This document shows, in pieces, positions 7,871 to 15,092 of a DNA stretch of 45,519 nucleotides (its first letter is position 1; every line of letters begins with the position of its first letter). Origin of the DNA: Bacilli bacterium (GTDB lineage: Bacteria > Bacillota_I > Bacilli_A > RF39 > UBA660); contig JAFWKJ010000014.1 in NCBI GenBank assembly GCA_017511375.1, positions 1 through 45,519 on the forward strand. The letters are read 5' to 3'. The translations under genes were made by a program, and so were the position numbers. The notes below the pieces were generated by a model that worked only from the letters and a program-made list of their open reading frames with translations, had not been told where the DNA came from and made no database searches.

Positions 7871-8748
7871 TATGAAAAATAATAATGAAAGGCAACTAAA
7901 CCTTCTTCGTCTTTTATAATCAAGTCTAAGTTTTTTTGATTATCTTTGGAATAATGATAAGTTGTAGTCTTATTATTATCATCTTTACTGATGAATTTTT
8001 CTGTCAAATCTCCATACTTTGCAGTAATCTCTTCTATCGTACAACCTTTTTTGATATTTCCAGGTAGGATAAACGCAAATTCATTTTCTTCTTTGGTTGT
8101 ATCTACTTCTACACTCCAAACATAACTATCTTTCACGGTATTTTCTTTTTTCTTTTGATTCCTAATTTGAACTTTTATTTGTCCCCCATCGATACTTTTT
8201 GAAATAAAATACGTTTCTGTTTTTTCTTCTGGATCTAACACTAATAAAAGTATTTCATCATCTACAAATTGCCAATCGTTGTTTGAAAACTGACTAAATG
8301 GTTGATTTAATTGATAAAATTCTCCTTCAATTTTAAACTGCCCACTCGTCCATTCTTCCGAAGTAAAATTTGCAATAATTCTTTTTTCAATTTTTGATTC
8401 TATTTTAATGTTTGGATATATTACAAAATAACCCACCAAACCTATTATGATTATTATTCCTATGACAAAAATCCATATCATGGGACTTTTTTTTGCTGGT
8501 TCATTCCACATTTCGTCCAATTGATTATTTGTTTGAGGAGTATTTTGATCTAAAACATTTACTTTCTTAGCAAAACTTTCCTCATCAATGAACGTATGAG
8601 CCTCCATGATTACTGGAGGATCTACTAGTTCTGTATTTCTATTTTCGTATGTAACTTGTATTTTATTTGTATCACTTACAGGGGTTGAACAAACACTACA
8701 TATCGCTTCATTTTCTTTTAGTTCCTGACCGCAATTTTTACATATCAT
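7870..8748 (-). CDS. Zinc-ribbon membrane protein with extracytoplasmic domain
   Basis: 292 residues. The N-terminus is a zinc ribbon, CKNCG...CSVC (Cys 3, 6, 17, 20), followed by a soluble linker to about 90. A single membrane helix (about 92-113, IWIFVIGIIIIIGLVGYFV) leads to an outside domain of about 175 residues rich in beta-strand-like sequence. This is the common 'zinc ribbon inside, sensor/adhesion domain outside' plan of Bacillota; the outer domain is not recognised. It is the last gene of a four-gene operon and lies 27 bases after a smaller zinc-ribbon gene. The start codon is ATG with GGGTG upstream. Function is unknown; a membrane stress or envelope sensor is one possibility. Confidence 0.8.
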   Translation of the reverse strand: MICKNCGQELKENEAICSVCSTPVSDTNKIQVTYENRNTELVDPPVIMEAHTFIDEESFAKKVNVLDQNTPQTNNQLDEMWNEPAKKSPMIWIFVIGIIIIIGLVGYFVIYPNIKIESKIEKRIIANFTSEEWTSGQFKIEGEFYQLNQPFSQFSNNDWQFVDDEILLLVLDPEEKTETYFISKSIDGGQIKVQIRNQKKKENTVKDSYVWSVEVDTTKEENEFAFILPGNIKKGCTIEEITAKYGDLTEKFISKDDNNKTTTYHYSKDNQKNLDLIIKDEEGLVAFHYYFS

Positions 8749-8775
8749 ACTAAAGCACCCTAACCCATCTTATTC

Positions 8776-9042
8776 TTAGTAAAGAATATGAGATGGAATT
8801 CCTTCTAATTTGTTTGAAGATGGTAAATCCTTTGTTATAGATGAAACACTTATAATTGCTATCATAGCTAGCGCGAAAAAGAAGAATGCTAACAATAATA
8901 CAGAACTATTATCTAAAATAGATTCTAATGGTTTTTCTTCTAAATAAATAACTTCTGGTTGCGGATCTGGTAACTTTGCTCCACAAATCCCACAAAAATG
9001 ATCATCATTTCTATTTTTGGTTCCACAATGTCCACAAAACAT
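8776..9042 (-). CDS. Small zinc-ribbon membrane protein
   Basis: About 88 residues: MFCGHCGTKNRNDDHFCGICG gives a CxxC-CxxC zinc ribbon, followed by an acidic linker and a membrane helix (VLLLAFFFFALAMIAIISV) near the C-terminus. I place the start at the ATG 9040-9042, because AGGTGA lies five bases upstream of it. A GTG at 9049-9051 is in frame but has no ribosome site. The gene begins 10 bases after the thioredoxin-like gene and precedes the larger zinc-ribbon gene. Function unknown. Confidence 0.75.
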   Translation of the reverse strand: MFCGHCGTKNRNDDHFCGICGAKLPDPQPEVIYLEEKPLESILDNSSVLLLAFFFFALAMIAIISVSSITKDLPSSNKLEGIPSHILY

Positions 9043-9051
9043 ATTCTTCAC

Positions 9052-9357
9052 CTACCATTGTTGAATTAATTCCAACAACTCTTCCTTTCTCATAATTCCA
9101 TTTTTTTCACTGACCATTGAACCGTTTGAAAACAAACAAACAACTGGTACACTGATTACTCTATAATCTTTTGCAATGTTTCGAAAACGATCTGCATCTA
9201 CTTTCACAAAGGTAATTTCAGGATGTTCTATTTCTATTTCTTCTAACGTCATTTCTAACATTTTACATGGAGTTGACCAGTCTGCTGAGAAAAAGACAAG
9301 TGCTTTTTCTTTTTTTGTTAATGGTTCAAAATCAAATGATGTTTTGATTGTTTCCAT
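9052..9357 (-). CDS. Thioredoxin-like protein with a single active-site cysteine (WSTPC)
   Basis: 101 residues with a complete thioredoxin fold pattern: LVFFSADWSTPCKMLEMTLEEI, then FVKVDADRFRNIAKDYRVISVPVVCLFSNG including the cis-Pro 'SVP'. The active site, normally WCGPC, is WSTPC (Ser 28, Cys 31), so the nucleophilic N-terminal Cys is missing. It cannot act as an ordinary disulfide reductase by the standard two-Cys mechanism; a monothiol or binding role is more likely. Another Cys lies at about residue 74. There is no signal peptide, so it is cytoplasmic. AGGAGG sits five bases before the ATG and overlaps the end region of the upstream cvpA-like gene, implying tight co-expression. Confidence 0.85.
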   Translation of the reverse strand: METIKTSFDFEPLTKKEKALVFFSADWSTPCKMLEMTLEEIEIEHPEITFVKVDADRFRNIAKDYRVISVPVVCLFSNGSMVSEKNGIMRKEELLELIQQW

Positions 9358-9366
9358 AACATCCTC

Positions 9367-10068
9367 CTAATATTTATTCATTATACTATCAATGTCTTGT
9401 ATAGAATCTAACTTATGTACTTCCCTAAGGGATTCTATTGTATTTTTATCTACTACTTTGTATTTCAACATAATATCTAATGTTTGTAAATTAGCTTCAT
9501 TTATCGTTATCGTCTTCTTTGTTACTTTATCACTAAGGGTTAATACATCATGTACTGGGTCTATAAATCCTTTAATATACCCACTTAATACAGGCGTTTT
9601 ATATAACATATAATTGATCCCTTTACTTTCTTTAAATAATTGGAAATTGCCAAATGGAATCATTAAAATCATGAATACTATCAATAATACTACATACCCT
9701 TTTAGAAGAGAAACAACGCCTCCTAATATTTTAGATGGTAACCATAGAATAATGGTACTATTCACAATCTTTTGTAATACTTTTGAGATTCGAATAGAAG
9801 CACTATAGATTCCTAACATTACTAAGAATACCAAGAAAAATGCTACAAGTTGATAAAATAAAATATTTAATGTTACAAATCCATCTAATTCAAAGAATGG
9901 TAGTAAAACACATAGTATATTTCCTACAAATCCTTTTAAAGAGAATGATAAAACAAATACTAAAATAGTCGCAATTAAAGAAACTGCTTCTTTGATAGCT
10001 CCTCTTTTTATTCCTACTACTACAAACATAAGTAGTAATAAAAGTATTCCAATATCTATGACATTCAT
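9367..10068 (-). CDS. cvpA: CvpA family membrane protein
   Basis: About 233 residues with four hydrophobic segments in the first 150. It begins MNVIDIGILLLLLMFVVVGIKRG, the hallmark opening of CvpA (colicin V production) proteins, whose molecular role is unresolved but envelope-linked. I choose the ATG at 10066-10068, with GGAG eight bases upstream, over the in-frame ATG at 10098. That earlier ATG overlaps a TATAAT box and has no ribosome site. The soluble C-terminal 80 residues end in DSIQDIDSIMNKY. It is the first gene of an operon with the thioredoxin-like and two zinc-ribbon genes. Confidence 0.8.
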   Translation of the reverse strand: MNVIDIGILLLLLMFVVVGIKRGAIKEAVSLIATILVFVLSFSLKGFVGNILCVLLPFFELDGFVTLNILFYQLVAFFLVFLVMLGIYSASIRISKVLQKIVNSTIILWLPSKILGGVVSLLKGYVVLLIVFMILMIPFGNFQLFKESKGINYMLYKTPVLSGYIKGFIDPVHDVLTLSDKVTKKTITINEANLQTLDIMLKYKVVDKNTIESLREVHKLDSIQDIDSIMNKY

Positions 10069-10096
10069 TCTATCATCTCCACTTCCTACTATATTC

Positions 10097-10129
10097 ATTA
10101 TAAACTATTTGAGAAAAATATGCTATAAT
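10097..10129. promoter_or_regulatory. Divergent promoter region, cvpA operon versus mTERF-rnhC operon
   Basis: Minus-strand TATAAT at 10097-10102 faces away from a plus-strand extended -10 (TGCTATAAT, 10121-10129). Neither has a good -35. The plus-strand start site predicted about 7 bases after the -10 lies only about 12 bases before the ATG, giving a very short leader. Confidence 0.6.
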
Positions 10130-10147
10130 TAATTTTGGGTGGTAGTC

Positions 10148-11308
10148 ATGTTAGAAGAATATATGAATAATATGGGCTATACAGAGGATCAGATTTCTCT
10201 TATCTTGTCATCTTATCCTATTCGTAAGCAATCAGAATCTACCCTTTTATATGCCATTAAAAATCTAACAAATTTCTTTCATCGTAATGGTGTTGATAAT
10301 ACAGATATTGTTTATATCACAACAATAATTCCCAATATCATTATGATGAGTATTGAAAATATAAAGGAGCGAATTCAAGAACTATTACAGTTTGGATTTC
10401 TTAAATCGGAAGTATTCCAAATGTTAAAGACATATCCCTATTTGTTTGAAATGTCTAATCAAAGAATTCAAAACAAATACCAACTCTTCCAAGAAATGGG
10501 ATTTCAAGCAAGTGACTGTAACGAAATATTTGTTAAAAGACCTAATCTTTTAAATCGGGATTTATCTAGTATCAAAAAAAGAATTCAATATTTATTTGAT
10601 TTTGGTTATGATGCCAATGATTTATTACTTGTGATTCGTTCAGTTCCTGAATTAATAGATATCAATCAAAGTACTTTAACTCATAAGATAGAGGAATTAA
10701 AATATTTTGGTTTCACGCAAGATGAAATCATTAAAATTACTTCTTATTTACCTGAATTATATATTTATAGTAAAGATGAGATTGAACAAAAAACAAAATA
10801 TTTAACAGAAAACTATTTTACGACTAGAGATATTATCAATACTATCAAAAAAGTTCCTTTATTATTAAAACACGATCATTTAGAAAACATTGAAGAAAAC
10901 ATTGAAAATTTAGAAACTCTAGGATTTGGTAAATCTGAGATTGTTCCTCTGACGGAAAAAAATCCTTATGTCTTAGTTTATTCCAAAGAGATGGTGAGTG
11001 AAAACTTTAAAATATTTATTCATTATGGTTTTTATAATCAAGAGGTTGTTAAAATGATGAAGGATACTCCTCTCCTACTCACCTATAATAGTAAAGAATT
11101 AAACAAAAGACTTCACTATTATAAAGATCAAAAATTATTGGATGAAATAAAGAATCATAGTAAATACATGTTATATAGTCTAGAACTGATTCAAAAAAGA
11201 GCAAGTCTTATTAAGAATAAGAAAAAGTCGGATGTATTTCTTAATGATATTGAATTTGAAGAAAAATATCATAAAACAAGAGAAGATGTCTTGAGGGGTG
11301 ATAAGTAA
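10148..11308 (+). CDS. mTERF-like helical-repeat protein A (about 10 repeats)
   Basis: About 386 residues made almost wholly of 35-residue repeats. Each has the pattern L..(L/M/F)GF...(D/E)I..(I/M)....P.L(L/I)..S...(I/L)..K...L. Examples are LLQFGFLKSEVFQMLKTYP, LKYFGFTQDEIIKITSYLP and LETLGFGKSEIVPLTEKNP. Ten units can be laid out from residue 5 to about 355, the last two degraded, ending in a basic KNKKKS tail. This is the periodicity and consensus (Gly-Phe, acidic-Ile, Pro-x-Leu-Leu) of the mTERF family of eukaryotic organelles, which bind DNA or RNA with a superhelical half-doughnut. No membrane or signal segment is present. The start is the ATG at 10148 with GGTGG upstream; an in-frame GTG at 10139 is too close to the promoter. 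The stop overlaps the next ATG (TAATG). A nucleic-acid-binding role is inferred. Confidence 0.85.
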   Translation: MLEEYMNNMGYTEDQISLILSSYPIRKQSESTLLYAIKNLTNFFHRNGVDNTDIVYITTIIPNIIMMSIENIKERIQELLQFGFLKSEVFQMLKTYPYLFEMSNQRIQNKYQLFQEMGFQASDCNEIFVKRPNLLNRDLSSIKKRIQYLFDFGYDANDLLLVIRSVPELIDINQSTLTHKIEELKYFGFTQDEIIKITSYLPELYIYSKDEIEQKTKYLTENYFTTRDIINTIKKVPLLLKHDHLENIEENIENLETLGFGKSEIVPLTEKNPYVLVYSKEMVSENFKIFIHYGFYNQEVVKMMKDTPLLLTYNSKELNKRLHYYKDQKLLDEIKNHSKYMLYSLELIQKRASLIKNKKKSDVFLNDIEFEEKYHKTREDVLRGDK

Positions 11309-11697
11309 TGGATGTATTAATTCGCTATGGGTTTTCTATGGAAGAAATAAAAAACATGATGGAGAACAATTCTGAAATTGAAAATGTTCCTGATAAAAAC
11401 ATTTATGAAATTATTGATATTTTAGGTAGTATTGGTTGCCTTAATAATCATATTAAAAATATTTTTTGTTCTAATCCTTATTGTATCTCTAGAAATCCTA
11501 AAGATATTCAAAAACTGATTGATAAAATGACTGATATGGGTTTGACTCATTTAGATTTGGTTTTTGATAGTAATCCTTATTTATTAAATATCACATCTAA
11601 AGAACTAGAAAGAGTCCAAAAAAATAAGAAGAAAGAAGGATTCAATGCTTTGGAAATCAATAACTATATTTACTATGAATCTGCAGAAATATTTTAG
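11308..11697 (+). CDS. mTERF-like helical-repeat protein B (about 4 repeats)
   Basis: 129 residues with the same repeat as the preceding gene: VLIRYGFSMEEIKNMMENN, LGSIGCLNNHIKNIFCSNP, MTDMGLTHLDLVFDSNPYLL and a partial KKKEGFNALEI. It starts by TAATG overlap with gene A and has its own GAGGGGTG ribosome site. It therefore appears to be a real coupled gene rather than the tail of A cut off by a frameshift. It may pack against A to extend the superhelix, or act alone. The downstream rnhC ribosome site overlaps its stop codon, so all three are translated as a unit. Confidence 0.8.
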   Translation: MDVLIRYGFSMEEIKNMMENNSEIENVPDKNIYEIIDILGSIGCLNNHIKNIFCSNPYCISRNPKDIQKLIDKMTDMGLTHLDLVFDSNPYLLNITSKELERVQKNKKKEGFNALEINNYIYYESAEIF

Positions 11698-11706
11698 GAG
11701 GTCCCT

Positions 11707-12618
11707 ATGAATGTCGTAATTAAAGTAAATGATGAAATTAAAGAAAAAATGATTGAATACTACAAAGATAAAAGAAGAGATAAAGTGATTCCTTATGTCG
11801 TTTTTCAAGCACAAGAAGAAGATACTGTTATTACTTTGTATGAATCTGGTAAATGTATGTTTCAAGGAACTTCTGCGGATGTAGATGCTGCAATGTGGGG
11901 AACTGCTTTAGAAAATACGAAGGAAAAACAAGAAGAAAGAAAAAAAGAAGATCAAAAATACTATTCTTGTAATGCTGTAGGAAGTGATGAAGTAGGAACA
12001 GGAGACTATTATGGCCCTATTGTGGTGACTGCTTGTTATGTCGCAAAAGAAGATATCCCTTTTCTAGAAGAATTAGGTGTGGGAGATTCCAAAAAAATTG
12101 AAGACGATAAAATCTTAAAAATTGCTCCTCAAATTGCGAAAAAAATACAGTATAAAAGTGTGATTCTTACTAGTAAAGAATATAATGAAAAGTATAATAA
12201 AGATATTAATATGAATAAGATAAAAGCTATTCTTCATAATAAAGTTTTATATCAACTCATTCAAGAGGAAAAACCAAATTATGATTATATTATTGTCGAT
12301 GAGTTTGCTAGAGAGGCCAGATATTATGAATATGTAGCTGATCAACCTGCTATTCAAAAAGGAATTACCTTCCTAACAAAAGCAGAAGATAAAAATCCCG
12401 CTGTGGCATGTGCCTCTATTATTAGTCGATATATTTTCTTAAAGGAATTTGATAAGCTTTGCGATGAACTACATATGCCTCTTCCAAAAGGTGCTGGGAA
12501 AGATGTAGATACCATGGGAGAAGAAATTGTAGAAAAATTGGGAGAAGAAAAATTAAAAGAAATTGCTAAGTTTAATTTTAAAAATACCGATCGTATTCTA
12601 CACACTCTTATTTACTAA
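11707..12618 (+). CDS. rnhC: Ribonuclease HIII
   Basis: 303 residues. The first 80 form the TBP-like substrate-binding domain of RNase HIII. The catalytic domain starts at about 88 with AVGSDEVGTGDYYGPIVV (Asp 94, Glu 95), continues with IIVDEFAREARY (Asp about 198), and has PAVACASIISRY. The enzyme cuts RNA in RNA-DNA hybrids in the cytoplasm. AGGAGG at 11696-11701 overlaps the stop of the mTERF-like gene B. That coupling places hybrid removal in the same transcript as two predicted nucleic-acid-binding repeat proteins. Confidence 0.96.
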   Translation: MNVVIKVNDEIKEKMIEYYKDKRRDKVIPYVVFQAQEEDTVITLYESGKCMFQGTSADVDAAMWGTALENTKEKQEERKKEDQKYYSCNAVGSDEVGTGDYYGPIVVTACYVAKEDIPFLEELGVGDSKKIEDDKILKIAPQIAKKIQYKSVILTSKEYNEKYNKDINMNKIKAILHNKVLYQLIQEEKPNYDYIIVDEFAREARYYEYVADQPAIQKGITFLTKAEDKNPAVACASIISRYIFLKEFDKLCDELHMPLPKGAGKDVDTMGEEIVEKLGEEKLKEIAKFNFKNTDRILHTLIY

Positions 12619-12637
12619 AAGACTATATGTCTTTTTT
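12617..12637 (+). terminator. Terminator of the mTERF-rnhC operon
   Basis: AAAAGAC (12617-12623), loop TATAT, GTCTTTT (12629-12635) followed by more T. Immediately after the rnhC stop. Confidence 0.8.
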
Positions 12638-12659
12638 TCTTTTATCCCCAAATTATTTA

Positions 12660-12668
12660 TGCTATAAT
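12660..12668 (+). promoter_or_regulatory. Extended -10 promoter of the 12696 gene
   Basis: TGC-TATAAT on the plus strand, 27 bases before the ATG; no clear -35. It lies right after the rnhC terminator. Confidence 0.6.
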
Positions 12669-12695
12669 GTAGTCAAAGTAGGAGGTGTGATTACT

Positions 12696-13310
12696 ATGAA
12701 TAGCGAGAATTTAAGACAGATATTAAATGAATTAAAGGTTTTGAGTCCTATCAAGGCTAAAAAACTAAAAGACATGATTTGTCAAGAAACGAATGAGTCT
12801 GATGTGATGAAGCAATGTGAATTAGAACAAAAAATATGGAATTATCTTTATCAAATCTTTTTAAGTTGCTTATCGAAAGAATCAAAAAGCAGTTTGGTAG
12901 GTGCTGGGGATGAGATTAATGAACTCATTCATACGATTGAACAGAAAGCGCAAGATGGTTGGTCTATTTATAGTGAAGGGGCCTTTCGTATAGAAGAACA
13001 AGAGGGAGAGTATGAAGTGGTTGGAAATATCCCAAGAGAATATGGAAAAGGATTCTTGCTACAAGAAAGAACTCCTAAATCAGAAAAAGAAAGAGAATAT
13101 GCAATGAAAGAACTTGAGTTTTATACAACCTTTGAAAATCATCTTGCAATACTTGGAGGAGAAATGGACTTTAAGGAAACGTATTTAACGATGGGATATC
13201 AAATTAAGAATTCTAAAATATCAAGTGATTTTGTTGAATTACTAATCACCACTTTAGAATTACCGAGATTAGATCCAGAAGATGTTGTCGTTAATCAATA
13301 TACAAAATAA
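12696..13310 (+). CDS. Protein of unknown function
   Basis: 204 residues starting MNSENLRQILNELKVLS; the ATG at 12696 has AGGAGGTG at ideal spacing, so longer upstream readings of the frame are rejected. It is soluble, with no membrane or signal segment and mixed charged helices. A middle segment (about residues 85-125, GWSIYSEGAFRIEEQEGEYEV) looks like beta strands. I do not recognise a family. It has its own promoter and shares a bidirectional terminator with convergent folA. Confidence 0.7.
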   Translation: MNSENLRQILNELKVLSPIKAKKLKDMICQETNESDVMKQCELEQKIWNYLYQIFLSCLSKESKSSLVGAGDEINELIHTIEQKAQDGWSIYSEGAFRIEEQEGEYEVVGNIPREYGKGFLLQERTPKSEKEREYAMKELEFYTTFENHLAILGGEMDFKETYLTMGYQIKNSKISSDFVELLITTLELPRLDPEDVVVNQYTK

Positions 13311-13332
13311 AAAAGGAAGAAATCTTCCTTTT
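13311..13332. terminator. Bidirectional terminator between the 12696 gene and folA
   Basis: AAAAGGAAG (13311-13319), AAAT, CTTCCTTTT (13324-13332). A-run on the left and T-run on the right serve both converging genes. Confidence 0.85.
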
Positions 13333-13813
13333 ATTTTTTTCTTGTATAAACTAAATGCTTATAAGAAATATTGTTTTCCTCATTTTCTCCTAAGACTTCC
13401 CTATCCCATTCTTCTTTATTAAATGTGGGAAAATAAACATCTGCATCGGCACTTGCATCAATCTCTGTTAATAATAATTTATCTGAATAATCTATCAATT
13501 GTTTATAGACAGAGGCTCCTCCTATCACCATTACTTCTGGATAGTTAGCAACCTTCTCTAACAACTCATCAATAGAATGAACAATAATTATTTCTGGATC
13601 TAAATCCGGATTTTTAGTCGTTAAAACAATATGTTTTCTACCTGGTAATAGTTTGGGAAGAGATTCTAGTGTTTTCATTCCCATAATAATAGGTTTCCCC
13701 ATCGTTTTTTCACGAAAGAATTTCATATCTTCTTTCAAATGCCATATTAAATCATTATTTTTACCTAATTCTAAGTTTTTGCCTACTGCGGCAATCATTG
13801 TCATATTTTTCAT
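13331..13813 (-). CDS. folA: Dihydrofolate reductase
   Basis: 160 residues, usual length. MTMIAAVGKNLELGKNNDLIWHL opens the fold, with the active-site acid in LKEDMKFFRE. KPIIMGMKTLESLP and GRKHIVLTTKN are the NADPH-binding strands, and VMVIGGASVYKQL is the conserved GG motif region. It reduces dihydrofolate to tetrahydrofolate, regenerating the cofactor oxidised by thymidylate synthase. It starts 2 bases after the thyA stop, with its ribosome site inside the end of thyA, so the two are coupled. Confidence 0.95.
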   Translation of the reverse strand: MKNMTMIAAVGKNLELGKNNDLIWHLKEDMKFFREKTMGKPIIMGMKTLESLPKLLPGRKHIVLTTKNPDLDPEIIIVHSIDELLEKVANYPEVMVIGGASVYKQLIDYSDKLLLTEIDASADADVYFPTFNKEEWDREVLGENEENNISYKHLVYTRKK

Positions 13814-13815
13814 AA

Positions 13816-14994
13816 TTAAATACCTAATGGGAATTTGAATTGAGGATTTTTCGTTTTGATGAGTTCTCGTGGATAATCTGTTATTTTGATATCATCTGGA
13901 GTAAAATCATCGAAATGTTCTTTTTCTTTATTTAGTGTTATTTGGGCTTTACAAGTAATTGGTTCACGATTTAACATCTCAATTGCTTGATCAATATGAC
14001 GATCATACAATTGAACATTTACAGGTCTCCATGTAAAAGTTCCTGCTTCTAAACCTAATTCCTTTGCCACTAGTTTTTGTAGTGTTGCATATTGTACTTG
14101 ATTGATACAGCCTGCTGTAGCAAAATCACTTGATCTTTGTACCATGGTCATATCCAAATAATCTTTTCCATCCCATTCATGTCTTACATTCCATATCGTT
14201 AAGAAAGCACATGGTTTTAGACCATGAGGTTCCTTAAAATCATCTTGTTGCCATAGGCAAGTGATGTTACGTCTTCCATCTGGATTGTTTTTAATTGCTT
14301 CAATTACTTGACTCTTTAACATATGTCTTCTGTTGACGGTTTCTCCATAACAAGCACCTATCGTTGGATGTCCCTCTTTGTTTAGAACGTACTCTCCTTT
14401 TTCATCTCTTAGTGCCCAATCATTCCACCAGTTATTTACTTTGTGATCTTCATCCCATGTACATCTACCTAATAATTCATCAAATAAAACTAAATCGTTA
14501 CTTTCTTTTTGATAAATCCAAAGAATCTCTGCAATACTTGCTTTTGTGGCGATAGGTCTTAAAGTAATCATTGGGCTTTCTCCTTTCGCTAAATCATAGG
14601 TGCATTCAATCCCCTGATTTACACTAATTGTATGAGCTGGTACCCAAATCTCGACACCATTATTCTTTATTTTTACTTCTTCTCTTTCCCCTACAGGAAT
14701 TGTTTTTCCGTCTTTTGTCGTCACAAGTCGTTTTTCATCGTCGTATGTTGCCCCTGCATAGAAATCTTCATAATGAGGTCTTGGATCATGATCAAGAGCT
14801 CCTTCTTGAAGAATTCTATCCATAATGACCTTAGCGTACATGTCCCCTTTTGTTCCAATAGGGCTACCATCTTTTCCTACTAACATCCCATCTTTTACTT
14901 TTGGTTTTTTGTAAGTGGTACGCTTCAAAGATATTGGTTGTTCCCCTAATCGAATCTTTTCTAAATTAAACCTGTTTAAATCGAATTTACTCAT
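13816..14994 (-). CDS. thyA: Thymidylate synthase, divergent
   Basis: 392 residues, longer than the common 264-residue ThyA because of about 100 extra residues before and within the N-terminal half. The core is clear: GACYGETV, NPDGRRNITCLW, the catalytic Cys in KPCAFLTIWNV (about 262), MVQRSSDFATAGCINQVQYATL (the QRS.D phosphate/nucleotide motif, Asn about 298) and VNVQLYDRHI. The usual PPCH after the nucleophile is KPCA, so the His that normally follows the Cys is replaced by Ala. Reaction: dUMP + methylene-THF to dTMP + DHF. The pairing with folA supports this role over dUMP hydroxymethylase. GGGAGG precedes the ATG. Confidence 0.9.
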   Translation of the reverse strand: MSKFDLNRFNLEKIRLGEQPISLKRTTYKKPKVKDGMLVGKDGSPIGTKGDMYAKVIMDRILQEGALDHDPRPHYEDFYAGATYDDEKRLVTTKDGKTIPVGEREEVKIKNNGVEIWVPAHTISVNQGIECTYDLAKGESPMITLRPIATKASIAEILWIYQKESNDLVLFDELLGRCTWDEDHKVNNWWNDWALRDEKGEYVLNKEGHPTIGACYGETVNRRHMLKSQVIEAIKNNPDGRRNITCLWQQDDFKEPHGLKPCAFLTIWNVRHEWDGKDYLDMTMVQRSSDFATAGCINQVQYATLQKLVAKELGLEAGTFTWRPVNVQLYDRHIDQAIEMLNREPITCKAQITLNKEKEHFDDFTPDDIKITDYPRELIKTKNPQFKFPLGI

Positions 14995-15021
14995 TCCTTT
15001 ACCTCCCTACTCATTAATATC

Positions 15022-15050
15022 ATTATAATATCATTCTCTATTTCAGACAA
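15022..15050 (-). promoter_or_regulatory. Promoter of thyA-folA
   Basis: Minus strand TTGTCT (15045-15050), 17 bases, TATAAT (15022-15027). Confidence 0.65.
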
Positions 15051-15092
15051 TCATTATCTTATGATTTCTGTTATTTTTCTATTTCCAATCTT

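Noticed and set aside
10139-10147. In-frame GTG upstream of the mTERF-like gene A start
   Set aside because: It lies about 10 bases after the -10 with no room for a ribosome site; the ATG at 10148 has GGTGG at suitable spacing.
11290-11320. A and B of the mTERF-like pair as one gene broken by a frameshift
   Set aside because: B has its own ATG overlapping the A stop and a GAGGGGTG ribosome site, and A ends in a natural basic tail.
12627-12695. N-terminal extension of the 12696 gene
   Set aside because: It overlaps the terminator and promoter region; the AGGAGGTG site fits the ATG at 12696.
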